From DASYSA01 sp036003885 (GTDB taxonomy: Bacteria; Acidobacteriota; Blastocatellia; UBA7656), in contig DASYSA010000217.1 of NCBI GenBank assembly GCA_036003885.1, forward strand, positions 1-17,457: DNA of 17,457 bases. The letters run 5' to 3'. The notes under the pieces were generated by a model. It did no database searches. It worked only from the letters and a program-made list of their open reading frames with translations, and was not told the origin of the DNA. Of the stretch, positions 1-7,194 are shown in pieces (position 1 is the stretch's first letter; every line of letters begins with the position of its first letter). Made by a program: the position numbers and the translations under genes.

Positions 1-330
1 TGCTCGAAGAGCTCCAAGCTGGGTCTGACTGATCTCTGTCAAACTCTTCAGTTCGCCGAGAGCATCTACAAGCTGCGACCTCTGAAGAAGCGCCATCTCC
101 CCGATCGTCCGAATGGTAGTGTCAGACGCTGACTTCAGCGCCTGACTCACTTCCTCTCGAAGGTCCCTTGCTGCCTGTGCCGATTCCTCTCTACCCTGTC
201 GCAGCTCCTCACGCACGGCTTGCTCCGCATTTCCTCCAGAGGTGCGCGAAATTCGATAGAGCAAGACTACGAGACATACGATGTTTACCAGCGCCAGAAG
301 CAGTATCAGACCGAGAAGTGCGTTAACCAT
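1..330 (-). CDS. rmuC: RmuC-like DNA recombination protein, N-terminal part
   Basis: An open frame runs on the minus strand from ATG at 330 off the left edge of the window, so only the first 110 residues are seen. It starts with an uncharged membrane segment at about residues 3-25. This is followed by a long charged, Gln/Glu/Arg-rich helix with motifs such as LREEVSQALK and QLVDALGELKSL. That is the usual start of RmuC proteins: an N-terminal anchor, then coiled coil, then a nuclease-like domain, which is outside this window. RmuC limits recombination between short inverted repeats in E. coli; its activity here is inferred. A strong ribosome site (AAAGGAG) lies 8-9 nt upstream of the ATG, which fixes the start. 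Other coiled-coil membrane proteins could look like this, but the Arg-Glu-Glu-rich stretch is characteristic. Confidence 0.72.
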   Translation of the reverse strand, partial: MVNALLGLILLLALVNIVCLVVLLYRISRTSGGNAEQAVREELRQGREESAQAARDLREEVSQALKSASDTTIRTIGEMALLQRSQLVDALGELKSLTEISQTQLGALRA

Positions 331-976
331 GATTCCGGCTCCTTTGCGGTAGGTGTACAGCTTACGTTTCTCTGTTAGAACGACCAGAACAATCGCTCGC
401 CTAACGACAGACGATAAACGATCTTCGGTTGGCAGTTGCCAATCTGGTCATGCGTCGCGCCCTCACCGGAGATCTGGTGCTTCACCACCGGTGCAGCGAG
501 TCAGAAGTGGCATGAAGGTAAGGGCGTCAAACTTTCGGGACGGGGGCCGAGAACACTCACAGTGTGACTGGCAGGCGCCGCCCTGGTCAACACCAAATCT
601 GCGAGAACTGCTTACCGGCGGCGGGGCGGCCCCGAAAGCGAGGGGTGGGTGTTGCGATTTTTGGGCACCTTCCAAGCACGGCCCGTCGTGGAATTCGTTG
701 CGAAGCATTTTCCTTACCACACAAAGTGTGTCGTGGTGCCGCCAGATACCCGGAGATGATAGAATGCCGCATAGGGTAATTGAGGGATCATTCGATTTCA
801 GATTCACCATGACAGCGATTCACCCGACTGGAGCTAGCTGTCGCACGACATTCAGTCTGCACCTGGAGGTCAAGGATCGCATAGGAAAGTGGCTCTAGTC
901 GTTTGAAACCCAGACGCTTTGGGTTGTTCGCGTGGAACTGACTCGAACGAGGATTTTAGGGAGAGATGGGAGGGCA
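331..976. other. Intergenic region, no supported gene
   Basis: These 646 bases separate the divergent rmuC-like gene and the HEAT-repeat gene. Open frames exist on both strands but they overlap each other, are rich in Arg, Ser and Cys, lack ribosome sites and resemble no family I know. Two weak hairpins are visible: ACCAC/GTGGT around 716-737, and AACCCA/TGGGTT at 907-912/920-925, just ahead of the HEAT gene. I see no tRNA or clear promoter. Confidence 0.5.
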
Positions 977-1768
977 ATGAAACCTTCGCTTTGGATTTCT
1001 TTGATGATATTGCCCGTGCTTACAACCTTGGAAACTCCAACGGTAGCGCAAGCCGTGGAGCAGGACCGTTCTCGTGTCCGCGAGGCTCAGCAAGCCATTC
1101 GACGGCTCTGGTCACCTGAGGAAACTGAGAGGGAGCTTGGGAAGAAAGAGGTTGTTCGAATAGGAAACGACGCTATCGATCCGCTTATTTCTTTGCTGAT
1201 TGACATAATAAGAAATCCAGAGAAACCCCGATTCCCAACCGGGCTCGAGCAGCGTGGCTCGGAGATATGGCAGAGGTTTCTGGAAGTGCCGAGAACTGGC
1301 GCAGCGGCGTTCTTTGACATTGAGATCACGGCCCGACTGCGGAATGACGTTATTGCGTTGCTCGGCGAATTGCGAGCCGCTAAATCTGCGCCGCTGCTCG
1401 TCGAGATAATGGAGAACCGAATTATGGACAACTTGTTTGAAAAAATGCGTCCGGAAATGACGGCGTTGGCCAATATCGGTGCGGCTGCAGTTCCCTATCT
1501 TATTAGTTCAATTGAGACCGCGAAGCAGAAAGCATTATCTGTACAGTTTCCCGATCCGCGAACCGATGAAGAGCGAACTAGATACGTAATGACGCAGACC
1601 GCGAGGACGCAACTGCGAGCAGCAATGGTACTCGGGGAAATCGGCGATCCGCGCGGGTTGCCAGTTCTTCAGAGACTCCTTGAACCGACTAGCGATTTGA
1701 ACCTAGTTCGACCGGAAACTGTAGTTGTCAAGCATGCCATTAAGCAGATTCAAGATAGAGCAAAATAG
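977..1768 (+). CDS. Secreted HEAT-repeat protein
   Basis: The product is 263 residues. It begins with a signal peptide: Lys at residue 2, a hydrophobic core to about 16, and a probable cut after Ala-Gln-Ala at residue 26. The mature part is alpha-helical and contains HEAT-like units, seen in the pieces NDVIALLGELRAAKSAPLLV, ALANIGAAAVPYLISSI and AAMVLGEIGDPRGLPVLQRL. The last has the typical 'G-x-x-x-D-P-R-x-L-P-x-L' turn of HEAT/PBS-lyase repeats. Such domains are protein-binding scaffolds; the partner is unknown. ATG at 977 is chosen over the in-frame GTG at 932 because GGGAGG sits just upstream of it and the signal peptide then starts correctly. The gene stands alone. I do not recognise a specific named family. 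Confidence 0.8.
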   Translation: MKPSLWISLMILPVLTTLETPTVAQAVEQDRSRVREAQQAIRRLWSPEETERELGKKEVVRIGNDAIDPLISLLIDIIRNPEKPRFPTGLEQRGSEIWQRFLEVPRTGAAAFFDIEITARLRNDVIALLGELRAAKSAPLLVEIMENRIMDNLFEKMRPEMTALANIGAAAVPYLISSIETAKQKALSVQFPDPRTDEERTRYVMTQTARTQLRAAMVLGEIGDPRGLPVLQRLLEPTSDLNLVRPETVVVKHAIKQIQDRAK

Positions 1769-2400
1769 TCGCACTGCGGAATCAAGGGTCGATGATCAGG
1801 GGTGGACCGAACGGCCTGGTCCCTAGGATCAATGCGTGCGGTAGTCATCAGGGGTTCTTCTCTCTCGCCCTCTACATTAAACTACCTGCGCATTGTTGTC
1901 TCATGTCGTTGGCGCGGCGGGCGCTCGCAGCGGGCAACGTCTTCCATATGAGTTCAAGTGATCTCGGTCTTGTTGGGTGGACATAGAAAGTTAAACGGGC
2001 TGGCGCTTGACCTAGATACGTTACCGTCTCTTTACGCATAGACTAGGAATCAAGACTTAGCTGTTTTCCTTTCTCAGCATGATTGTTCACGCTTTGTTCC
2101 GCAACGGCACGCCCCTTGTAATCGAGTTAGGATCACTTTCCGACCCTGTCCTATTTTGCGACCTAATACCTGCGAGGTAGCTCACTGTTCAGGAAGGTGC
2201 GCGCTCGGTCCGAGTCGGTAGCGACTTCGAGAGAGAGCGACTTGCTCGACTTGCTGTAGAAATTCCATGGGATCATCGCCCAGGCGCAACCGAGCCCCAG
2301 TTGTCAGATAAAGCACATCCCCGCCGCTGACTGCCAGTCTGGCAGCCGTTGCTTCATTGACTTCGCAGTGTGTATCCGGCCGGGAGTCGCTAGTAGCTCC
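1769..2400. other. Intergenic region, no supported gene
   Basis: This gap of about 630 bases follows the HEAT gene and faces the 3' end of the small peptide gene on the other strand. The only regular structure I see is a direct duplication of CGACTTGCT at 2238-2246 and 2247-2255, with a partial third copy near 2220. The open frames here have no ribosome site and no recognisable product. Confidence 0.45.
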
Positions 2401-2652
2401 TTAAGGTCGGCGTCTTTCAGGAGGCGGCGGTGGGGGAACATGTCTTCGCCCCCGCGAGTGCATGATGTGGACCCGATGGCGCCGAACTCGACGATGCCAT
2501 CTGCGTTGGCGCCTTTGAACAGCCCTTCTTTGGGACATGGTAGCTTCCGGACCACGAATCTCTAGTCCTCGCTCGGCGTCAAGCCCGGGAACTGCGAACA
2601 CCGTCCCTGCCAGCGCTATAAAGAGCGTTGCCAATAGAATGAGTTTCTTCAT
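2401..2652 (-). CDS. Small secreted Arg-rich peptide (hypothetical)
   Basis: The product is 83 residues. The first 20 form a textbook signal peptide (two lysines, a Leu/Ile/Ala core, then TVFA before the likely cut). An AGAGG ribosome site lies 9 nt upstream of the ATG, and a perfect TATAAT on the minus strand (plus positions 2739-2744) could be its -10 box. The mature part becomes strongly basic, rich in Arg and His, and ends with six prolines in a row and a short Arg tail. A second frame (GTG at 2555, ending at 2304) overlaps the basic half and reads as a more balanced protein. A frameshift joining the signal peptide to that frame is therefore possible. No function can be assigned. Confidence 0.5.
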   Translation of the reverse strand: MKKLILLATLFIALAGTVFAVPGLDAERGLEIRGPEATMSQRRAVQRRQRRWHRRVRRHRVHIMHSRGRRHVPPPPPPERRRP

Positions 2653-3089
2653 TTCTTACAGCCTCTTTCTCAACAGTATGCTTTGGAAATGCGCAACCGC
2701 GAACGACACCTCAGGTTCACGTAGAAACGCTGTTCAATATTATACAAGTGCAGAAGAGTTTTCATCACTCGAGCGAATCTGGAGGTTAGCGATCCCAGAG
2801 CGGGTAGCGAAAGCCCGTCACTCCACCAGCCGCTGAGAAGTCACTTTGTCTATCGGTCTGTTCGTGGCAAAATCACCCTTCCGTTTGTTGCTCGACCATA
2901 TCCACAAATGGAGACCTTGTGACCATTAAGACCTGGTTGTTATTTGCGACCACCGAATTCCTGCTGCAGGAGTCTTGACTGATCAAGCGTGGACGCCTCG
3001 CGGCGCTTCGGGAAGGCGTGCCGGGTTCATTTTTGGTGTGCGCGGGAGTTGGTTTGGCTACCATGCGGCGACCTTGATCGGTAACTATC
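2653..3089. other. Intergenic region, no supported gene
   Basis: About 440 bases lie between the divergent small-peptide gene and the repeat ahead of the YcaQ-like gene. A minus-strand frame covers 2873-3145, but it runs into the 9-nt repeats, has no ribosome site and shows no known motif. I see no RNA gene. Confidence 0.4.
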
Positions 3090-3203
3090 CGCAGATGTCG
3101 CAGATTCCGCAGATGTAAGGGCAGAATTGTGAAGCCGGACCTCACGGCGGTTCAGTCCGTCCTTGTCGTGGTTGTTCATTTGCGTTATCTGCGTAATCTG
3201 TGG
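3090..3203. repeat. Inverted arms of 9-nt tandem units (CGCAGATnn type)
   Basis: The left arm is three 9-nt units at 3090-3098, 3099-3107 and 3108-3116, each starting CGCAGAT. The right arm is three units at 3177-3185, 3186-3194 and 3195-3203 that read as the imperfect reverse complement (…ATCTGCGT…). About 60 nt lie between. The transcript could fold into an imperfect stem of about 27 pairs. The right arm ends where the ribosome site of the YcaQ-like gene begins. Confidence 0.75.
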
Positions 3204-3220
3204 AGGAGGTTGGAGCATCG

Positions 3221-4426
3221 ATGTCGCGAGATCATCTTTCACTGAGTGAGGCGCGTCGCATTGCGCTGGCGGCTCAGGGCTTCGATCGGCCGCGCCCGAC
3301 CGCCGCAGTCGGGCTGAATCATATCCGGCGTACAATCCGGCAACTCGGACTGTTGCAGATCGACTACGTCAATGTTCTCGTTCCCGCTCATTATCAGGTG
3401 CTCTTTTCGCGGCTCGGTCCCTACGAGCGGTCACGACTCGACGAACTGATCTACAGGCGTCGCGAGTTCACAGAGCAGTGGGCTCACGAGGCTTCGATTG
3501 TTCCAGTGGAGACCTGGCCACTGCTGCGCCATCGCATGGAGGTGCACAGGGTACGTCCGTATGGCTTCGAGTCGTTTTTGGAGCAGCAAGCGAGTTACGT
3601 TGAGTGGGTCATGCAGGAAGTCCGCGCACGCGGTCCCCTGACTGCCGACGACCTGACGGGGCCGGAAGGGACCTCCGACCGGATTCCCGGCGCCTGGCAT
3701 GCAAGCGTACAGAGGGCGGTGCTCGAAGCCTACTTCGGGCGAGGGCTCTTTGCCGTGGCTGACCGTCGGCCCAACTTCGCGCGTCTGTACGATCTCGCAG
3801 AGCGCGTGCTCCCTTCGGAACATCACGACCGCAGGGTGGACCACGCGGAGGCGGAACGCGAGCTGCTCAGGCTGGCCGGACGAGCACACGGGGTCGGCAC
3901 GGCTGCCGACCTGGCCGACTACTACCGCATGCCGATACGAGCAGCGCGCGAGCGAATCGCTGAACTGGTCGAGTCGGGTGAATTGCGCAAGGTTCAGGTC
4001 GCCGACTGGCGCGAGCCGGCTTATCTCCATCCCAAGGCTCGACTACCACGCCGCATCGAGGCATCAACGTTGTTGTCGCCTTTCGACCCGGTCGTGTGGT
4101 ACCGAGCGCGCGCGGCAAGGCTATTCGATTTCGACTACACTATCGAGATCTTCGTGCCGCAGGAGAAGCGCAAATGGGGATACTACGTTCTGCCGTTCCT
4201 GCTCGGCGATCGACTGGTAGCGCGGGTGGATCTCAAAGCCGACCGTGCCGAGCACCGGTTGCTGGTGTTGGCGGCACACATCGAGTCCGGCGTGAAGATC
4301 GGCGAGGTCAGCGAGGCCCTTGCCGCGGAACTTCGAACGATGGCGCTCTGGCTTTGTCTTGACTCGGTGGAGGTAGGGCGAACGGGTCCTTTGGCACGGG
4401 GACTTGCCGCAGCCATCCGCAGCTGA
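3221..4426 (+). CDS. ycaQ: YcaQ/AlkX-type winged-helix DNA glycosylase
   Basis: The product is 401 residues, the normal length for the HTH_42 (YcaQ/AlkZ) family. These are monofunctional DNA glycosylases that remove alkylated bases; E. coli YcaQ also unhooks interstrand crosslinks. The family catalytic motif Gln-hydrophobic-Asp/Gln is present as Q46-I47-D48 inside LGLLQIDYVNV. The QxD form marks the YcaQ/AlkX branch rather than the QxQ branch of AlkZ. Other conserved pieces are WAHEASIVP, LLSPFDPVVWYRARAARLF and YYVLPFLLGDRLVARVDLKA. ATG at 3221 is preferred over GTG at 3200 because GGAGGAGG lies at 3202-3209. The gene is alone, with 9-nt-unit repeats on both sides. Family confidence is high; the exact lesion handled is inferred. 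Confidence 0.9.
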   Translation: MSRDHLSLSEARRIALAAQGFDRPRPTAAVGLNHIRRTIRQLGLLQIDYVNVLVPAHYQVLFSRLGPYERSRLDELIYRRREFTEQWAHEASIVPVETWPLLRHRMEVHRVRPYGFESFLEQQASYVEWVMQEVRARGPLTADDLTGPEGTSDRIPGAWHASVQRAVLEAYFGRGLFAVADRRPNFARLYDLAERVLPSEHHDRRVDHAEAERELLRLAGRAHGVGTAADLADYYRMPIRAARERIAELVESGELRKVQVADWREPAYLHPKARLPRRIEASTLLSPFDPVVWYRARAARLFDFDYTIEIFVPQEKRKWGYYVLPFLLGDRLVARVDLKADRAEHRLLVLAAHIESGVKIGEVSEALAAELRTMALWLCLDSVEVGRTGPLARGLAAAIRS

Positions 4427-4436
4427 TCGGAGAGAG

Positions 4437-4501
4437 TCATCTGCAGATTGCGCAGATGAGACAGATGAAGAACACCAGGCAGTAAGTAGTAAGTAGGGCA
4501 G
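4437..4501. repeat. 9-nt units with a hairpin, then a 7-nt direct repeat
   Basis: Three 9-nt units of the GCAGATnnn type lie at 4443-4451, 4452-4460 and 4461-4469, the same motif as upstream of the YcaQ-like gene. TCATCTGC (4437-4444) and GCAGATGA (4452-4459) form a perfect 8-bp stem with a 7-nt loop, which may help end the YcaQ transcript. Next come two AGTAAGT heptads at 4481-4494. Confidence 0.7.
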
Positions 4502-4546
4502 TTTAACAATTCTTGAGTTCTAGCTGCGAAATCCGCGATATGCGAG

Positions 4547-4555
4547 TGGTATACT
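4547..4555 (+). promoter_or_regulatory. Extended -10 promoter for hemD
   Basis: TGGTATACT fits an extended -10 box (TGn plus TATACT, one mismatch to TATAAT). No good -35 box is present, as is common with extended -10 promoters. Transcription would start near 4562, leaving a leader of only about 15 nt before the ATG at 4577. Confidence 0.4.
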
Positions 4556-4576
4556 CACCGCACTGGTGGTTGGATT

Positions 4577-5407
4577 ATGGATATGAGGCTTGATGGAATG
4601 CGCGTTGGTCTTCTGGAAGCGCGCATGTCAAACGAACTGGCGGATCTCATACGCCGATACGGCGGAGATCCTTACTGTGTGCCGGCGGTGCGTGAGTCCC
4701 CCCTCGAGTGCGCGGACCAGGTAGGCGCTTTCATCAGCAGTCTCAGTGAAGGCTCGCTCCAGGTCATCATTTTTTTGACAGGGGTGGGAGCCAGGACCCT
4801 GTTTCTGGAAGCCGAGAAGCTCGGGCGCTGGCCTGAGTTGTTTGAAGGTTTGGAAAGAGTGACAACCGTGTGTCGCGGGCCGAAGCCGGTAGCCGTGTTG
4901 AAGCGAACTGGAGTGCATATCTCGATCGTGGCGCCCGAGCCGAACACAACGGTTGAGTTGCTTGAGGCAATGGCCTCACTCGACATTCGAGGCAAAGGGG
5001 TTGGCCTCACGCACTATGGTGAACGAAATGTGCTATTGACCGAGGCTCTTGAAGCGCGTGGCGCAAAGCTCTTTGAGATGTGTCTGTATGAATGGCAGCT
5101 GCCCGAAGACGTACAGGCTCTAAGGGATCTGGTCGAGGAGATCATCGGCGGCAGTCTGGGCGCCGTCGCATTCACGAGCCAGATTCAGATTCGCCACCTG
5201 TTTCAGATGGCCGAAGAGAGCGGGCGGTCACGAGAGTTAGCTGAGGCACTCAACACGAGATTGATCGTTGCATCAGTGGGGCCGACCTGCACCGGTGTCT
5301 TGCAGGCCTTCGGGGTGACGCCTCATGTCGTTCCGGAGCATCCGAAGATGGGACATCTGGTTTTGTCCCTGGCTCAATACGTTCACGCTAAGAACAACGG
5401 AGTCTAG
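4577..5407 (+). CDS. hemD: Uroporphyrinogen-III synthase
   Basis: The product is 276 residues, close to the usual 250-270 of the HEM4 family. It closes and rearranges hydroxymethylbilane to uroporphyrinogen III, the branch point of heme, siroheme and cobalamin synthesis, in the cytoplasm. Family features are the two-lobed alpha/beta layout, the FLTGVGARTLF stretch near residue 66, the CRGPKPVAVLKRTG segment (the usual 'GPKT…AL' turn), LTHYGERNVLLTEALEARGA at the start of a lobe, FTSQIQIRHLF (the usual 'FTS…V..F') and VASVGPTCTGVLQAFGV near the end. This family is poorly conserved, so the fold is surer than the activity. No other heme gene is nearby. The ribosome site (GGTGGTTGG) is weak. The gene converges on purK with a gap of only 22 nt. 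Confidence 0.82.
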   Translation: MDMRLDGMRVGLLEARMSNELADLIRRYGGDPYCVPAVRESPLECADQVGAFISSLSEGSLQVIIFLTGVGARTLFLEAEKLGRWPELFEGLERVTTVCRGPKPVAVLKRTGVHISIVAPEPNTTVELLEAMASLDIRGKGVGLTHYGERNVLLTEALEARGAKLFEMCLYEWQLPEDVQALRDLVEEIIGGSLGAVAFTSQIQIRHLFQMAEESGRSRELAEALNTRLIVASVGPTCTGVLQAFGVTPHVVPEHPKMGHLVLSLAQYVHAKNNGV

Positions 5408-5429
5408 TTGTCCCTCAGCGGCTTCCGCC

Positions 5430-6521
5430 TCACCCTCGCAACAGATTGTGAATTTGAATTACTCCGGCCTCTCGCGATATCGGGTCAGGTCGCCTTATTG
5501 TGATGTGCCCCAGCTTGCGTCCAGGCTTCGGCGCTTTGTCGTACAGGTGGAGGTGAGTATCGTTCATCGCCAGCACCGGGCGCGGATCGGGAAGAGTACC
5601 TATGAGGTTGATCATAGCTGAGTGGCCCAGAGCCTCCGTCGAGCCCAGCGGAAGGCCGAGGATCGCGCGCAAATGATTCTCGAACTGACTGGTCTCGGCG
5701 CCCTCTATAGTCCAGTGGCCGGAGTTGTGCACCCGAGGCGCGAATTCGTTGGCATACAGTTGACCCTCATAAAGAAAGAACTCGATCGCCAGCACGCCTA
5801 CGTATTCCAGGGCTTCGAGAACTCGAGCCGCACAATCTTCTGCCAGGGCTTGAAGCTCCAGGGTCAGGCAAGGTGCAGGTGCCAGTGACAGCCGCAGAAT
5901 CCCGCCTTCGTGGTGATTCTCGACCAGCGGATAGAATGCGGTCTCGGCCTTTCGTCCTCGCACCGCCAGGATGGACACCTCGCGCTCGAAGGGAACAAAA
6001 CTCTCCAGTATTAGCAGAGGGCTCCCGATTGAATTCCACGCGGTTGGGATATCCTCAGGCGTCCGCAAGAGAAACTGACCCTTACCGTCATAGCCGAGGC
6101 GCCGCGTCTTCAGCATTGCCGGCAGACCTATCTCGCCTGCCGCTCGCTCGAGATCCTGTCTTGATCTCACCGCGCTGAAGCGCGCTGTTTGAATTCCGAG
6201 TCGCTGGAAAAAACTCTTCTCCAGCAGCCTGTCCTGACCCCACTCCAACGCGTCGGGCGGCGGAAAGACGGTCACTCGTTCGTTGAGAAATCGGAGCGAT
6301 TCAACTGGAACGTTTTCGAACTCGAAGGATGCCAGGTCGAGACCCTCGGCAAACAGCTCCAACGCATTCAAGTCATCAAACTCGGCGGTCATCAATTCAG
6401 CAACGTCTCTAACCGGAGCGTCGGGATTGTGATCGAGCGCGCGAAAGCGGAGACCCAGAGGATACCCGGCCAGCGCCAGCATTCGCCCGAGTTGGCCGCC
6501 TCCCAATAGCCCAATAATCAT
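5430..6521 (-). CDS. purK: N5-carboxyaminoimidazole ribonucleotide synthase
   Basis: The product is 363 residues, normal for PurK. It uses ATP and bicarbonate to carboxylate aminoimidazole ribonucleotide (AIR) to N5-CAIR in purine synthesis. The N-terminal pre-ATP-grasp domain opens with the nucleotide loop GLLGGGQLGRML (residues 4-15), and FEFENVP lies at 66-72. The ATP-grasp part shows KTRRLGYDGKGQF at about 138-150, ESFVPFEREVSI at about 173-184, and the metal and substrate segment NEFAPRVHNSGHWT near 260-275. Its ATG overlaps the purE stop codon by 4 nt (ATGA), so the two are translationally coupled and made in the order used: PurK product passes to PurE. Both genes share the promoter upstream of purE. 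Confidence 0.96.
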   Translation of the reverse strand: MIIGLLGGGQLGRMLALAGYPLGLRFRALDHNPDAPVRDVAELMTAEFDDLNALELFAEGLDLASFEFENVPVESLRFLNERVTVFPPPDALEWGQDRLLEKSFFQRLGIQTARFSAVRSRQDLERAAGEIGLPAMLKTRRLGYDGKGQFLLRTPEDIPTAWNSIGSPLLILESFVPFEREVSILAVRGRKAETAFYPLVENHHEGGILRLSLAPAPCLTLELQALAEDCAARVLEALEYVGVLAIEFFLYEGQLYANEFAPRVHNSGHWTIEGAETSQFENHLRAILGLPLGSTEALGHSAMINLIGTLPDPRPVLAMNDTHLHLYDKAPKPGRKLGHITIRRPDPISREAGVIQIHNLLRG

Positions 6522-7012
6522 CCCTGAGTCCTCGGATCGGGGTTGTCCAGCACAGTCCGCGTCTGAGCCTCACGATAACGCCGAAGCGCCTCGCGAAATT
6601 CAGGATGTCGGATGCCGAGGATCGCGGCCGCAAACAAAGCAGCATTGACTGCACCCGACGTTCCGATAGCGAACGTTGCAACCGGAACGCCTGCCGGCAT
6701 CTGCGCGATCGACAGCAACGAATCCACTCCCTTCAGGGCTCGCGATTCCACCGGCACTCCCAGCACCGGTAGGACAGTCTTTGCGGCAGTCATTCCGGGA
6801 AGGTGGGCCGCCCCGCCCGCCCCTGCGATTATGACCTCCAGCCCTCGACTCTCCGCCAAGGAGGCATATTCGAATAGCAGGTCGGGGGTGCGGTGCGCCG
6901 AAACGACACGCACTTCGAATGGAATACCAAGGGCCTCCAGGGTTTTGGTCGTATGGGACAAGGTCTCCCAATCCGACTTGGAACCCATAATCACGCCGAC
7001 TAGAGCCTGCAT
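6518..7012 (-). CDS. purE: N5-CAIR mutase, class I PurE
   Basis: The product is 164 residues, the usual size of a class I PurE. It converts N5-CAIR to CAIR in purine synthesis and normally forms an octamer. Visible motifs are GVIMGSKSDWETL at 7-18 (the phosphate and ribose loop), VVSAHRTP with catalytic His40, GAGGAAHLPGM, the region around PVLGVPVESRALKGVDSLLS, and QMPAGVPVATFAIG. The presence of purK right behind it agrees with the class I, two-step route. An AGGAG ribosome site (plus positions 7019-7023) lies 6 nt upstream of the ATG. Confidence 0.97.
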   Translation of the reverse strand: MQALVGVIMGSKSDWETLSHTTKTLEALGIPFEVRVVSAHRTPDLLFEYASLAESRGLEVIIAGAGGAAHLPGMTAAKTVLPVLGVPVESRALKGVDSLLSIAQMPAGVPVATFAIGTSGAVNAALFAAAILGIRHPEFREALRRYREAQTRTVLDNPDPRTQG

Positions 7013-7046
7013 CGGTTACTCCTGAGACATCTGTAAGAGAAGTGGG

Positions 7047-7074
7047 ATTATACCTGTGATTGTGAATTTGTCAC
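7047..7074 (-). promoter_or_regulatory. Sigma-70-type promoter of purEK
   Basis: Read on the minus strand, the -35 box is GTGACA (plus 7069-7074, 5 of 6) and the -10 box is a perfect TATAAT (plus 7047-7052), with a 16-nt spacer. Transcription would start near 7040, giving a leader of about 28 nt. The -35 box lies inside the first heptads of the repeat at 7068-7191. Confidence 0.65.
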
Positions 7075-7191
7075 TTGTCATTTGTCATTGGTCCGTGATC
7101 CGTGGTCAGTTGACAATCCGCGAAAGGCGCCTAATCCTTGGCGACAAGACAACGGACCACGGACCACGGACAACGGACCAATGACGAATTC
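7068..7191. repeat. Inverted arms of 7-nt tandem units (GGTCCGT type)
   Basis: The left arm is seven consecutive heptads at 7068-7116, beginning TTGTCAC, TTGTCAT, TTGTCAT, TGGTCCG. The right arm at 7143-7191 is made of heptads such as CAACGGA and CCACGGA. The arms are imperfect reverse complements. TCATTGGTCCGT (7085-7096) pairs exactly with 7173-7184, and TCCGTGGTC (7099-7107) pairs with 7155-7163. The loop is about 26 nt. The element lies between the histidine kinase stop codon and the purE start. Confidence 0.8.
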
Positions 7192-7194
7192 GTG

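Noticed and set aside
353..898. A 181-codon plus-strand frame and overlapping frames on the other strand
   Set aside because: No ribosome site, Arg/Ser/Cys-rich composition and no known motif; several frames compete over the same bases.
932..976. GTG at 932 as start of the HEAT-repeat gene
   Set aside because: It would put 15 charged residues before a clear signal peptide; the ATG at 977 has GGGAGG upstream.
3090..3203. CRISPR array
   Set aside because: The units are 9 nt, there are no unique spacers of about 30 nt, and no cas gene is present.
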